A stretch of 64,000 bases of DNA, taken from Moritella sp. Urea-trap-13. GTDB taxonomy: Bacteria > Pseudomonadota > Gammaproteobacteria > Enterobacterales > Moritellaceae. Below are positions 1 to 8,824 of this stretch, in pieces. The stretch is from NCBI RefSeq assembly GCF_002836355.1, contig NZ_PJCA01000028.1, positions 1-64,000 of the forward strand. Reading direction: 5' to 3'. A program made the position numbers and the translations under genes. How positions within the stretch are numbered: the first letter of the stretch is position 1; each line of letters opens with the position of its first letter. The notes beneath the pieces were generated by a model. It was not told the origin of the DNA. It did no database searches and saw only the letters and a list, made by a program, of their open reading frames with translations.

Positions 1-207
1 GATTAAGTCGGCTCAATGAATTCTGTACTTCAACAACAAACCAAAGTTCATTGTTTATAAAACCAAATCTTTCGATTTAATTTAATGTTCACAATTACAT
101 TGATATAATATTTGGTCATTATATCTCTGCAAGTGCTCACACAGATTGCTTGAATAAATTATTAAAGAGCATTGACCTTGACGTCTTTCGTCGTAGTCAG
201 GCTGCGT
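1..207 (-). other. 16S rRNA operon leader with boxA antitermination site
   Basis: On the minus strand positions 171-156 read TGCTCTTTAATAATTT, a boxA element, followed by CAATCTGTGTGAGCACTT (150-133), the conserved leader segment preceding 16S rRNA in gammaproteobacteria. The leader runs off the left edge. The mature 16S gene is not in the window but should begin within a short distance of it. Confidence 0.85.
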
Positions 208-235
208 ATTCTACGCAAACCTATTTCGAAGTCAA
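208..235 (-). promoter_or_regulatory. rRNA operon promoter P2
   Basis: On the minus strand a -35 TTGACT (230-235) is separated by 16 bases from TAGAAT (208-213). The arrangement closely resembles rrn P2 of E. coli (TTGACT, 16 bases, TAATAT) and lies about 120 bases downstream of P1, as expected for a tandem rrn promoter pair. Confidence 0.85.
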
Positions 236-332
236 GCACATATTTGTACTTCATTTCAGGAGGTTAAAAAGTAACTTTCGATACTGAACAAACACCTTTA
301 CTTAGCGGCTGTTGCCGTGTCAGTGAGCTCGA

Positions 333-360
333 ATTATAGAGAACTAGCGATTTCAGGCAA
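333..360 (-). promoter_or_regulatory. rRNA operon promoter P1
   Basis: Read on the minus strand there is a -35 TTGCCT (355-360), a 16-base spacer and a -10 TATAAT (333-338). The 16-base spacing and the following CACTGACACGGC stretch are typical of rrn P1 promoters in enteric and Vibrio-like bacteria. AT-rich DNA just upstream (about 361-420) could be an UP element. Recognition rests on similarity to known rrn promoters, not on a search. Confidence 0.85.
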
Positions 361-534
361 GTACTTTCTGGTATTGATGATAAAAAAGTACAAAACATTA
401 AAAATACGTTCTGAAACCCCTCTTAATGTACAAATATCAATCTAACCTCGTTATATTCATCATATACGTACTGTATCTTAGCCTCTTTATATAAAGGCAA
501 TTATGATTAGCATGCTAGTTGAAGGTAAGCTGAA

Positions 535-1668
535 TTATGTTGAGAGGGAATTCGCCGAAAGCAAACTTTGGTACTCATTTAAATATTGCTGACTCATGTG
601 CAGATAATTAAATTCATACGTGGCACGCTCATAAGAAAAAATGGTTTTAATTTGGCTTTGACTCTGAATAAGACTTTCTGAAATGGCTATTTGTAATGCT
701 AATGAATCTTTAGGTGGCACAATCCAACCTCCCTTACCATGTCCGAGCATATGTGGCATCCCGCCGACATTAGTAACAACACAAGGAACTCTAGCCAACA
801 TAGCTTCGAGTAAAGCGATAGGAGTCCCCTCTGTAATAGAAGGCATTACAAAAACATCAAAGTGATTAAAATAACTAGATAGTGATTCTACAAAACCAAA
901 TAATAAAACATGTTCATTTAAATCCAATTGGTTTATTTTTTTTCGCAATCGATACTCTTCACTTCCCGCACCAAATATAACGAGCACAGTATTAGGATCA
1001 TTTTCAATTAGCTGAGGTAAGGCATCAATAAGGGTATCAAAACTTTTTTCCACAGCAAGACGACCGACGGCCATTAATCGTGTGGTTTTATTGTGAAGAA
1101 AAGTCACCAAACGTTCTTCAATTGCACATTTTGGCACATAGCCACCTATGCCATTCTCAATCACCGTATATTGGTTTACTTCTAACCCTTGGATACTCGC
1201 TAGACTAGTCATATGCTGGCTAACAAGAAAAACTCGATTTAACTGCTTTAATGAATACTTATCCAAATATTGATAAAGAGCCATTTTACTAAACTTAGGT
1301 GCTGAAACATAACCATGTACAGTGGCACAAAAACATTTTGAACGATTTCGTTTCGGCATTAAGCCAAACAGTATGTTGAATTTATAACCGTGAGAGTGCA
1401 CAACATCAAAATCATGTTCCTCTGCAAAGTCTTTTATATAACGACTAATACACAAAGATTCAAGTTTAGTTACTCGAATAGAATTTACTGCAATGCCAGA
1501 TTGACGACAAATAATTTCAAACTCTTTGTCTTCTTGTCCTTTATAGCCAACACTAAGTAAGGTCACTTCATGTCCTAATACCTTTAGACCTAACATCAAT
1601 TCAATTAAGACTCTTTCAGCACCATAAAAACCACCACTTTCTATCACGTGTAAAATTTTCATTACCAT
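535..1668 (-). CDS. GT4-type glycosyltransferase
   Basis: A 377-residue protein with the two-domain GT-B layout of family 4 glycosyltransferases. The N-terminus KILHVIESGGFYGAE is the usual acceptor-domain start. The C-terminal half carries the nucleotide-sugar motif EGTPIALLEAMLARVPCVVT (E-x7-E), so it probably adds a sugar to a surface polysaccharide in the cytoplasm. It follows the deacetylase-like gene with a 13-base gap, so both are probably co-transcribed. An AAGGA lies 4 bases before the chosen ATG and 10 bases before a second ATG at 1662, so either start is possible. The sugar donor cannot be told from sequence. Downstream, towards lower coordinates, lies the rrn promoter region. Confidence 0.85.
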   Translation of the reverse strand: MVMKILHVIESGGFYGAERVLIELMLGLKVLGHEVTLLSVGYKGQEDKEFEIICRQSGIAVNSIRVTKLESLCISRYIKDFAEEHDFDVVHSHGYKFNILFGLMPKRNRSKCFCATVHGYVSAPKFSKMALYQYLDKYSLKQLNRVFLVSQHMTSLASIQGLEVNQYTVIENGIGGYVPKCAIEERLVTFLHNKTTRLMAVGRLAVEKSFDTLIDALPQLIENDPNTVLVIFGAGSEEYRLRKKINQLDLNEHVLLFGFVESLSSYFNHFDVFVMPSITEGTPIALLEAMLARVPCVVTNVGGMPHMLGHGKGGWIVPPKDSLALQIAISESLIQSQSQIKTIFSYERATYEFNYLHMSQQYLNEYQSLLSANSLST

Positions 1669-1681
1669 AATATCCTTATCA

Positions 1682-2545
1682 TTAGCTTACACTGCGCCCT
1701 GTCCTTTTTTTAATACTGCTTAACTGTAATACTTTGTGCAAATATGTAGCGCTGACTGTTTGCCAGTCATACTCAGAAAAAAGTTGATGTAATATGAGCG
1801 GAGTCTCACGAGTATGATAACTGTGTAACCATTTTTTAAATAAGCTATCCGCTCGAATTTTTGGCTGCTGATTATCCATCACCCAAGTTGATATACTGCC
1901 GATAACCGGTGTTTTATTTTCTTCAATAAAACATCTCACGAGTCGACGGCTTGATTCATACTTACGCAGACGAATACTATCGGTATTGATAATTTCATAT
2001 CGCTTATTTAGCACCTTATGAGTTGATACATTTAAGTATTGAAAATGATCTACCTCAGGGGTCATGTCCCTATCATCCTTAATCATCTCATTCGAATTAT
2101 TAGCGCTGCTATATTCATACCCGGCTAACATTAATTCACCTTCTAACCATGCCGAAGTTGCACTGTATAATTTTGTATCGCCCCGATAGCCAGCAACATG
2201 ACAACCGATGACTTGCGATAACTGATCTTTATAGTCATTTAAATCTTCTATGATTTTACGCTGATTAAAATGTTGTGTATCCGGTGGACTATAATGTCGA
2301 TAAGCAAGCTCATGTCCCTGATCTGCTATTTTCTTTAACATCAAAGGGAAATGGCTAATTGTCCAACCATAAACAAAAAATGTAGCCGTTACATGATGGT
2401 CATGTAGCAGCAATAAAATTTTATCAACCGCGAATTCAATTCTTGGGGAGAGCTGTCCCCAATCATTTTCTTTGATACTGTATTGAAAAGCTGGGGCTTG
2501 AAAATAATCTTCCACATTAATAGTCAGTGCATTAGTAATTGTCAT
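1682..2545 (-). CDS. Polysaccharide deacetylase-fold protein (DUF3473 type), probably inactive
   Basis: A 287-residue protein matching the NodB-like deacetylases found in exosortase/PEP-CTERM polysaccharide loci: NALTINVEDYFQAPAF at the N-terminus, TATFFVYGW, GHELAY, GYRGD and the C-terminal W..D..QP.I segment can all be placed. The expected catalytic residues are changed. The family's VDVED is NVED, the metal-binding CHGYxH is YRHYSP, the RAPS loop is RGDT, and the late LHPWE histidine is serine (ISTWV). The reading frame is full length, so this looks like a pseudoenzyme, not a broken gene. It is probably co-transcribed with the downstream glycosyltransferase. The function is unknown. Confidence 0.75.
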   Translation of the reverse strand: MTITNALTINVEDYFQAPAFQYSIKENDWGQLSPRIEFAVDKILLLLHDHHVTATFFVYGWTISHFPLMLKKIADQGHELAYRHYSPPDTQHFNQRKIIEDLNDYKDQLSQVIGCHVAGYRGDTKLYSATSAWLEGELMLAGYEYSSANNSNEMIKDDRDMTPEVDHFQYLNVSTHKVLNKRYEIINTDSIRLRKYESSRRLVRCFIEENKTPVIGSISTWVMDNQQPKIRADSLFKKWLHSYHTRETPLILHQLFSEYDWQTVSATYLHKVLQLSSIKKRTGRSVS

Positions 2546-2764
2546 AACAACCCACTCATCGATGGTCTATTATAATAAAGAATAGAATAGACCATCACAT
2601 CGTGCTATCAGGGATTAACGTTATATTCACTCAGCATCGACGTATATTTTATGTAGCAAGCCAAATATTGATTTATCTAATGCTAATAAAGACTTAATTT
2701 ATATGCCAATAGTGCTATGATTTATTGCTAATGACCTAACTCTCTTTATTAAAAGGTGCTGCTC

Positions 2765-3250
2765 ATGGAATACAATACTTCTGAACTATGCGACATTTAT
2801 GCAGATATGATTGATGTTGTGGAACCGATGTTTATGAACTTTGGTGGTAAGACATCATTCGGTGGAAAAGTAACTACGATCAAATGTTTTGAAAGTTTAG
2901 GTTTGATCGCTGAAACGGTACAGCAACCAGGCTTAGGTAAAGTATTACTTATTGATGGCGGTGGTTCACTAAGAAGAGCATTAATTGATTCTGACATTGC
3001 ACAAATGGCATTTGAGAACGAATGGGAAGGCATTATTGTTTACGGCAGTATTCGAGAAGTTGATCAGTTAGATGACATTAATATTGGTATTCAGAGTCTG
3101 GCTTCTATTCCTGTTGGTGCTGACGATAATCGCACAGGCGAAGTCGATGTAGCTGTAAACTTTGGTGGCGTCACATTTTTACCTGATGATCATGTCTATG
3201 CAGACAGTACAGGCATTATATTATCCGCCGATGCACTTGATATCGAATAA
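2765..3250 (+). CDS. rraA: Regulator of ribonuclease activity A
   Basis: A 161-residue protein colinear with E. coli RraA ([58 protein letters not shown]). RraA is a trimeric protein that binds RNase E and dampens its activity. The ATG at 2765 has AAGG eight bases upstream. A GTG at 2756 is in frame but overlaps that ribosome binding site, so it is rejected as the start. The gene stands alone and converges on zapB. Confidence 0.93.
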   Translation: MEYNTSELCDIYADMIDVVEPMFMNFGGKTSFGGKVTTIKCFESLGLIAETVQQPGLGKVLLIDGGGSLRRALIDSDIAQMAFENEWEGIIVYGSIREVDQLDDINIGIQSLASIPVGADDNRTGEVDVAVNFGGVTFLPDDHVYADSTGIILSADALDIE

Positions 3251-3261
3251 AAACATAGAAA

Positions 3262-3293
3262 CAGAGGTATATGTTTTTTCAACCATACCTCTG
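3262..3293. terminator. Possible terminator hairpin between rraA and zapB
   Basis: CAGAGGTAT (3262-3270) pairs with ATACCTCTG (3285-3293) around a 14-base loop. It sits between two convergent stop codons, which suits a shared terminator. There is no clear T tract after either arm, so the call is weak. Confidence 0.4.
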
Positions 3294-3300
3294 AATCAAA

Positions 3301-3528
3301 TTATGCTTCTTCTTCTAACTCTTCTAGTTCTTGAACTTCATCCATTCTGCCTAGCAAAGAACGTAAACGATCTTGCCACACATCTTGTTGGCCTTTAAGT
3401 TCAGAATTATTTGCTAATAGTTGGTTATTTTCTTCTTTTAGCTCTTCTAATTCCATTTGTAAAAGGGAAATGGTATCAACTGCTGTTTGGACTTTACTTT
3501 CTAATTTATCTAATACGTCAAAATTCAT
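3301..3528 (-). CDS. zapB: Cell division protein ZapB
   Basis: A 75-residue acidic protein that is nearly all coiled coil ([27 protein letters not shown]), ending [17 protein letters not shown]. ZapB joins the Z-ring through ZapA and links it to the chromosome terminus protein MatP. E. coli ZapB is about 80 residues. The ATG at 3528 is preferred because GGGTGA lies just upstream. An in-frame ATG at 3540 has no ribosome binding site. Confidence 0.9.
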   Translation of the reverse strand: MNFDVLDKLESKVQTAVDTISLLQMELEELKEENNQLLANNSELKGQQDVWQDRLRSLLGRMDEVQELEELEEEA

Positions 3529-3688
3529 TTTGTCACCCATAATTTAAGAATTCAATATTGTGCTGAGAGGGCTTATCCCTTAGCTAGAAGAATACAACGC
3601 TAGTCAACCGACAACAAGTCTTATTAGTTAATTTATGATGCCCTCAAGCAGAATTAAGTTTTTGTTTGTGAGCACTGACATTTATACA

Positions 3689-4468
3689 TCAAATTGTTTG
3701 ATTCATCGCTAATGAAGGCATTTCTGAATCAGGTCTACCAACAACTTTAGCCGGAACACCCGCCACTGTAGTATGTTCGGGTACGGGGTCGAGGACTACG
3801 CTACCGGCGCCAACTTTCGCCCCTCGGCCGACTTCAATATTACCCAATACTTTAGCGCCAGCACCAATCATCACCCCCGCTCTAATTTTGGGATGACGAT
3901 CACCGCTCTCTTTACCAGTACCACCAAGTGTCACACTTTGTAAAATAGATACATCGTCTTCGACAACGGCTGTTTCACCAATAACAATACCAGTAGCGTG
4001 ATCGAGCATGATTCCTCGACCAATTCTCGCAGCAGGATGAATGTCGACGGCAAATACCACGGAGATTTGATTTTGCAAATAAATAGCTAATGCTTGACGT
4101 TTTTGATTCCACAACCAATGCGCAATACGATAAGACTGCAATGCGAGAAAACCTTTCAAATATAATAGTGGGGTCGAGAAGTATTCTACTGCCGGATCAC
4201 GCTCTTGTACTGCGCATAAATCGGCAGCAACCGCATGTAAGATATCCGGTTCTGATTTTAACGCCTCTTCAATCACTTCACGTAATAAAATAGCAGGCAT
4301 TGTCGCACTACCGAGTTTATTAGCTAATTGAAAACTTAAGGAGCATTTTAAACTATCGTGATTAAGTATTGTTGAATGGAAGAAGCTAGCTAGCATCGGT
4401 TCCTGTTCAACCAACAATTTAGCTTCTTCTTTAATTTTAAGCCAAGACATTGAAAGTTTATCTTCCAT
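3689..4468 (-). CDS. cysE: Serine O-acetyltransferase
   Basis: A 259-residue protein that makes O-acetylserine from serine and acetyl-CoA, the first step of cysteine synthesis. An alpha-helical N-terminal domain (EPMLASFFHSTIL, DPAVEYFSTPLLYLKGF) is followed by left-handed beta-helix hexapeptide repeats with DIHPAARIGRGIMLDHATGIVIGE and GGTGKESGDRHPKI. The ATG at 4468 has AAAGGA six bases upstream; the frame stays open to an ATG at 4513, which would overlap fieF. The C-terminus is shorter than in E. coli, where it takes part in contact with CysK. The gene lies 37 bases behind fieF. Confidence 0.93.
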   Translation of the reverse strand: MEDKLSMSWLKIKEEAKLLVEQEPMLASFFHSTILNHDSLKCSLSFQLANKLGSATMPAILLREVIEEALKSEPDILHAVAADLCAVQERDPAVEYFSTPLLYLKGFLALQSYRIAHWLWNQKRQALAIYLQNQISVVFAVDIHPAARIGRGIMLDHATGIVIGETAVVEDDVSILQSVTLGGTGKESGDRHPKIRAGVMIGAGAKVLGNIEVGRGAKVGAGSVVLDPVPEHTTVAGVPAKVVGRPDSEMPSLAMNQTI

Positions 4469-4505
4469 GTTCATTCCTTTACAACATTTAGAGTTCACGT
4501 TTGTA

Positions 4506-5396
4506 TTAATCATTTTTCGTCTTTACAATTGAGATTGGATCTTGATGAATAAGCACTTCCGTATTCGCAAATTCACGGAGTAAATTAGTTTCTACATTAT
4601 CAGCTATAGCATGAGATTGGAACAACGTCAGGTGGTCATCAAGTTCAATATGTAATTGAATAAAACGCATATAGCCTGATTGTCGGGTCCGTAACTCATG
4701 CAAACCGAGTACATTTTCCGTATTCGCAACAATAGTCGTTATTTTGGCAATATCTTCAGCTGGTAACTCATGATCAAGTAGCGTCTGAACTGACTCCATA
4801 CCAATCTCATACGCACTGTATAATATGTAACAAGATATCAAAATAGTCGCTAATCCATCAACCCAATAAAAGCCATACGCAGATAAACTAAGCGCAATAA
4901 GCACGGCAGCATTAAGCCATAAATCTGATTTATAATGGAGTGAATCAGCTTTAATCGCCACACTACTGGTTTTCGCCACTACATATGTTTGATAACGAAT
5001 TAATATAAACGTCACCAGTAACGCAAAAATAGAGACTGCGATACCTAGTTCTGAGCGTACAATTGGTTGCGGATCTAATAGCGCGCTAACGCCATGTAAC
5101 ATCAATAAAATAGATGAGCCAACAATAAATGCAGATTGTACTAACCCAGCTAAAGATTCCGCTTTACCATGTCCAAAGCGATGCGCCTCATCAGCAGGCT
5201 CTAACGCATATCTAATAGCGAATAAATTAATAATGGATGCACCAATATCTAAAAACGAATCCGTCAGGGATGCCAGTATCGATGATGATCCCGTGGCGAA
5301 CCACACGAATAATTTACTACATAATAAGATCGCAGCCGTTGCGACCGACGCATAACTCGCACGTTTAACTAATTTTTCATGTTTCGAATTTATCAC
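4506..5396 (-). CDS. fieF: Cation diffusion facilitator, ferrous iron/zinc efflux
   Basis: A 296-residue inner membrane cation/proton antiporter of the CDF family, close to E. coli FieF. It shows six transmembrane segments, the metal motifs SLTDSFLDIGAS and ADSLHYKSDLWLN, the FGHGKAESLAGL loop and a cytoplasmic C-terminal domain (LRTRQSGYMRFIQLHIELDD). The start is GTG at 5396 with AAGG seven bases upstream; no upstream ATG exists. It is divergent from cpxRA, keeping the fieF/cpx neighbourhood of enteric bacteria but without cpxP between them. Confidence 0.92.
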   Translation of the reverse strand: MINSKHEKLVKRASYASVATAAILLCSKLFVWFATGSSSILASLTDSFLDIGASIINLFAIRYALEPADEAHRFGHGKAESLAGLVQSAFIVGSSILLMLHGVSALLDPQPIVRSELGIAVSIFALLVTFILIRYQTYVVAKTSSVAIKADSLHYKSDLWLNAAVLIALSLSAYGFYWVDGLATILISCYILYSAYEIGMESVQTLLDHELPAEDIAKITTIVANTENVLGLHELRTRQSGYMRFIQLHIELDDHLTLFQSHAIADNVETNLLREFANTEVLIHQDPISIVKTKND

Positions 5397-5832
5397 AGGT
5401 TTACCTTTTACATTATCTTGCGTTTATTATAAACGCGGGCAACAGAAAAACAACGTGAAGTTATTCACCTTAAACAAACGCTAAATCAAAGAAAACAGAC
5501 GAAATAAAAACATTCTGTGGTTATTTTAGGATAGCGAGGACATATAGTTATAAATAAGTCTTTTATACTAGCTCGTTAATCTAAAATAAGAGTTATAAAT
5601 ACTGTGTAATTAACTCAGTTATCATAAATAAAGCAATAACCTACTTCGGCGTAATCTGCGGCCATTTAATTTTAAATAGCATTGTTTATTACCCTATTTT
5701 AGTTAAACTGACTAGGCATCATCAATTCTTTGTTGTGCCGCAATCAAAATGTAAAACAAGGTAAATCTTCGAATTATTTACTGCTTAACCCAGTATCCTA
5801 ATACCACAAGAACAATTAACAGAGTACCTTAT
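5397..5832. other. Divergent fieF/cpxR intergenic region without cpxP
   Basis: 436 bases with no credible ORF. In E. coli this position holds cpxP, the periplasmic inhibitor of CpxA; no CpxP-like reading frame is present here. The only clear element is the CpxR box near the cpxR end. Confidence 0.7.
5751..5765 (+). promoter_or_regulatory. CpxR binding box upstream of cpxR
   Basis: GTAAA-ACAAG-GTAAA is a perfect copy of the published CpxR consensus GTAAA-N5-GTAAA. It lies 68 bases before the cpxR start codon, which fits autoregulation of the operon by phosphorylated CpxR. Confidence 0.8.
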
Positions 5833-6519
5833 ATGACTAAATTATTATTAATTGATGACGATAAAGAGCTAGCTGAATTACTTGCAGAGTTTCTTAGCCT
5901 CGAAGATTTCGATGTTGATATGGTACACGATGGTGAAGCCGGCTTAGCCGCAATCAGAAGCAATCAATATGATATGGTACTTTTAGATGTCATGATGCCC
6001 AAGCTAAACGGCTTTGAAGTATTAAAAAAACTGCGTGTTGACAACAGTACTCCGGTATTAATGTTGACAGCGAAAGGCGATGAGATCGACCGCGTGCTTG
6101 GCTTAGAAATGGGAGCAGATGATTATTTACCAAAACCATTCAGTGACCGTGAACTATTAGCACGCATTAAAGCGGTACTACGTCGAATCGAACCTGTCAC
6201 GACGACAAAAAATACAGAACTATTAACCCATTTAGATATTGTAATAAATAGCCGTACGCAAGAGGCCTGGTGCCAGAGTATCTTACTTGATTTAACCAGC
6301 ACCGAATTAATGCTATTAGAAGCGCTTATTTCTTCTCCAGGTATTATTTTAACCAAAGCCGATTTAAGCGAACAAGTATTAGGTAAAAAGTTAACGCCAT
6401 TCGATCGCAGTATTGATATGCATTTAAGTAACTTACGTAAAAAATTACCAGAAAGAACAGATGAAAAAATGCGTATTCGCACATTACGTGGCCGTGGTTA
6501 TATGTGGTTAGACACCTAA
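5833..6519 (+). CDS. cpxR: Envelope stress response regulator CpxR
   Basis: A 228-residue OmpR-family response regulator. The receiver domain has the acidic pocket IDDD, phospho-acceptor Asp52 (LLDVMMPKLNGFEV) and the KPF lysine. The C-terminal winged helix ends RIRTLRGRGYMWLDT, typical of CpxR. It acts in the cytoplasm on envelope-stress genes after phosphorylation by CpxA. A 50-base gap separates it from cpxA. A perfect CpxR box upstream suggests autoactivation. Confidence 0.93.
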   Translation: MTKLLLIDDDKELAELLAEFLSLEDFDVDMVHDGEAGLAAIRSNQYDMVLLDVMMPKLNGFEVLKKLRVDNSTPVLMLTAKGDEIDRVLGLEMGADDYLPKPFSDRELLARIKAVLRRIEPVTTTKNTELLTHLDIVINSRTQEAWCQSILLDLTSTELMLLEALISSPGIILTKADLSEQVLGKKLTPFDRSIDMHLSNLRKKLPERTDEKMRIRTLRGRGYMWLDT

Positions 6520-6569
6520 CCTGCTCTCCTCGACGTTTTTTATTACTCTTGAAATAAGGTTGTTCACAC

Positions 6570-7919
6570 GTGCTTAGTAGCAAATTAAATCATTTATTCG
6601 TTAAAATTTTCGTCTGGTTTTGGTGCATGCTACTACTCGTGGTTGCGGTAGTCATTGCGCTACCGACTCTCGATAGCCGAGTAATGAGACAACTAGATCC
6701 ACGTTCAGTCAATATCTTAAACAGTATTGCCCATAATATTGCGACATCTGCAGAACGCTATCCAAGTGTCCCCCTACAAGTACTCATCACGCCTAAAGAA
6801 GCACAAACCAAACACTTCTATTTAGCTGCTGCTAATGGCGATATCGTTTCTAGTACAAAAGCCTCTAAAGCTATTCGTCGTTTTATTTTACAAAGCGAAG
6901 AGTCGCTTTCACCAAAGGTAAAGCAATATAAAAACTGGCTAATGACGGGCCCCATTTCGGTGACATTACGTGGAGAGCAATTCCAATTATATGCCGCACA
7001 GCAATTACCTGCAGAGCATAACATTTGGTTAATTAATGTATTAGACAGACCATTTCTATTACTCTTTATTACTATGCTGGTCAGTATGCCATTATGTGCA
7101 TCACTCGCATGGCATATTTCTAACCCATTACAAAAACTGAAAAAAACCGCATCTGATATCACCGACGGTAATTTAGATGCCGTGGTACCAGCGACACAAA
7201 GACAAGATGAAATAGGCGAGTTAGCACGAAGTTTACGTACCATGATGCTCTCAATTCGCGAACATATCTCACTCCAACATCGTCTCCTGAGCGATATATC
7301 TCATGAGTTAAGATCACCGTTAACACGATTGAAAATGTCGGTGGCATTATCTAAACGCCGTTATGGTGAAACCAAAGAAATTCTGCGTATTGATAATGAA
7401 TCTGAGCGCCTAGAGGAAATGATTGCAGCGCTATTAAATTTATCAAAAATGCAATTAAATGCCACCACCAAAGAATCTTTTAATCTTGATTCCTTGCTAC
7501 AACCTATTTGTGATGATGCTATTTTCGAAGCTGAACAACTCGAAAAAATATTTAGTCACCAAATAATTCCTGATGTAGACATTAAAGGTTTCCCCGCGCT
7601 GCTGGGGAGTGCGGTCGAAAATGTCATCCGTAACGCACTACGTTATGCTTCAAAACAGGTTAACTTAGCTATTATAAGTGACACAGACAAAATAACCTTT
7701 GTGATCACAGATGATGGCCCAGGTGTACCTGAAGATGAGGTTGAGCAAATATTTAAGCCTTTCTATCGCGTATCACAAGCGCGCGATCGTGAATCAGGTG
7801 GTGCAGGTCTTGGATTAGCGATTACCGAAAATGCCATTAGACAACATCACGGTGAGATAGTGGCAAGTAATAGAGACACTCACGGTTTACAAATATCTAT
7901 TACTATACCAATCAGTTAA
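6570..7919 (+). CDS. cpxA: Envelope stress sensor histidine kinase CpxA
   Basis: A 449-residue inner membrane kinase. A first membrane segment (about 10-30) and a second (about 155-175) bracket a periplasmic sensor. Then come HAMP, the H-box LLSDISHELRSPLTRLK, the N-box VENVIRNALRYA and the ATP lid DDGPGVP / GGAGLGLAI. The start is GTG at 6570 with an AAGG upstream. It phosphorylates CpxR. With no cpxP next door, its periplasmic inhibition may depend on a distant gene or work differently. Confidence 0.92.
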   Translation: MLSSKLNHLFVKIFVWFWCMLLLVVAVVIALPTLDSRVMRQLDPRSVNILNSIAHNIATSAERYPSVPLQVLITPKEAQTKHFYLAAANGDIVSSTKASKAIRRFILQSEESLSPKVKQYKNWLMTGPISVTLRGEQFQLYAAQQLPAEHNIWLINVLDRPFLLLFITMLVSMPLCASLAWHISNPLQKLKKTASDITDGNLDAVVPATQRQDEIGELARSLRTMMLSIREHISLQHRLLSDISHELRSPLTRLKMSVALSKRRYGETKEILRIDNESERLEEMIAALLNLSKMQLNATTKESFNLDSLLQPICDDAIFEAEQLEKIFSHQIIPDVDIKGFPALLGSAVENVIRNALRYASKQVNLAIISDTDKITFVITDDGPGVPEDEVEQIFKPFYRVSQARDRESGGAGLGLAITENAIRQHHGEIVASNRDTHGLQISITIPIS

Positions 7920-7944
7920 TCACTGTATTCATAACGGAATAAAT

Positions 7945-7976
7945 ACAGAAGAGCAGTGTTATGGCTGCTCTTCTGT
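7945..7976 (+). terminator. Terminator of cpxRA
   Basis: ACAGAAGAGCAG (7945-7956) pairs perfectly with CTGCTCTTCTGT (7965-7976) around an 8-base loop, followed by a T-rich stretch. Its right arm overlaps the 3' end of the convergent small gene. Confidence 0.75.
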
Positions 7977-8195
7977 TATTTCTTCAGTCGTAATCTTAGG
8001 ACGTAATGGATCTTTGGTATCTAACTCTGGGAACATCTTTTCTATTTGTCGGCGCTGCTCCACCCGTGCTTTTTTCTGCTCATATATTTCTGTATCCAGA
8101 TCTTCAAAGAACATATTAATCAAAATATTTAAGCTAAAAGGTATCGCACTTAATATAATTAAGCCTGTCACGATCAAAGTACTACGCTTTTTCAT
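7959..8195 (-). CDS. Small membrane protein of unknown function
   Basis: A 78-residue protein. A positive N-terminus (MKKRS) is followed by one hydrophobic segment (about residues 5-28, TLIVTGLIILSAIPFSLNILI) and then a charged tail (EIYEQKKARVEQRRQIEKMFPELD) likely to be helical. It is probably anchored in the inner membrane. An upstream ATG at 8207 would add four residues. No family was recognised. It sits between cpxA and trmL and reads against both. Confidence 0.6.
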   Translation of the reverse strand: MKKRSTLIVTGLIILSAIPFSLNILINMFFEDLDTEIYEQKKARVEQRRQIEKMFPELDTKDPLRPKITTEEITEEQP

Positions 8196-8274
8196 CACTT
8201 TTACCATTAGGTTGTTAAATTTGCTATTCTACGCAAAGTACCTACGTTATATAACCCTGAACTGAGACTTTATT

Positions 8275-8739
8275 ATGTTACAAGTAGCACTATTTGAACC
8301 TGAGATCCCACCAAATACAGGTAATATCATTCGCCTTTGTGCCAACTCTGGTTTCAAATTGCATTTAATCGAACCACTTGGTTTTGAATGGGATGATAAA
8401 AGGGTAAAACGTGCGGGGCTAGATTACCACGAATTTGCAGACGTAAAACGCCATGCAAACTATCAAGCATTTCTAGATTGCATTGGCGATGCACGCATTT
8501 TTGCCTGTACCACCAAAGGTACTAAATACCATCACCAAGCTGAATATCAAGCTGGTGATGTGTTATTATTTGGCCCTGAAACACGCGGCTTACCGCCAGA
8601 GGTACTCGATACATTACCTCAAGAGCAGAAATTAAGAATCCCAATGCTACCAGAAAGCCGTAGTATGAACTTATCAAATGCAGTGTCAGTGTTTATTTAT
8701 GAAAGCTGGCGTCAATTGGACTTTGCAGGTTCAAAATAA
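8275..8739 (+). CDS. trmL: tRNA (cytidine/uridine-34 2'-O) methyltransferase
   Basis: A 154-residue SPOUT-class methyltransferase colinear with E. coli Trm[39 protein letters not shown] near the start and the trefoil-knot motifs [11 protein letters not shown] and [22 protein letters not shown] at the end. It methylates the wobble ribose of leucine tRNAs using S-adenosylmethionine. The gene is single, with a terminator hairpin shared with the convergent fghA. Confidence 0.93.
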   Translation: MLQVALFEPEIPPNTGNIIRLCANSGFKLHLIEPLGFEWDDKRVKRAGLDYHEFADVKRHANYQAFLDCIGDARIFACTTKGTKYHHQAEYQAGDVLLFGPETRGLPPEVLDTLPQEQKLRIPMLPESRSMNLSNAVSVFIYESWRQLDFAGSK

Positions 8740-8769
8740 TATTTAACAGCAATATTTAAAAACAATAAA

Positions 8770-8804
8770 AAAAGGGTGACAGAACATAGTTATGCCACCC
8801 TTTT
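8770..8804. terminator. Bidirectional terminator between trmL and fghA
   Basis: AAAAGGGTG (8770-8778) pairs with CACCCTTTT (8796-8804). Read leftwards the hairpin is followed by seven T, which suits the end of fghA. Read rightwards four T are present, enough to serve trmL as well. Confidence 0.8.
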
Positions 8805-8824
8805 AACCGTCTTATTTAGACCTG

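Noticed and set aside
1-534. Protein-coding or tRNA content at the left edge
   Set aside because: No ORF or cloverleaf was found; the sequence is explained by rrn promoters and leader, and the 16S gene is not inside the window.
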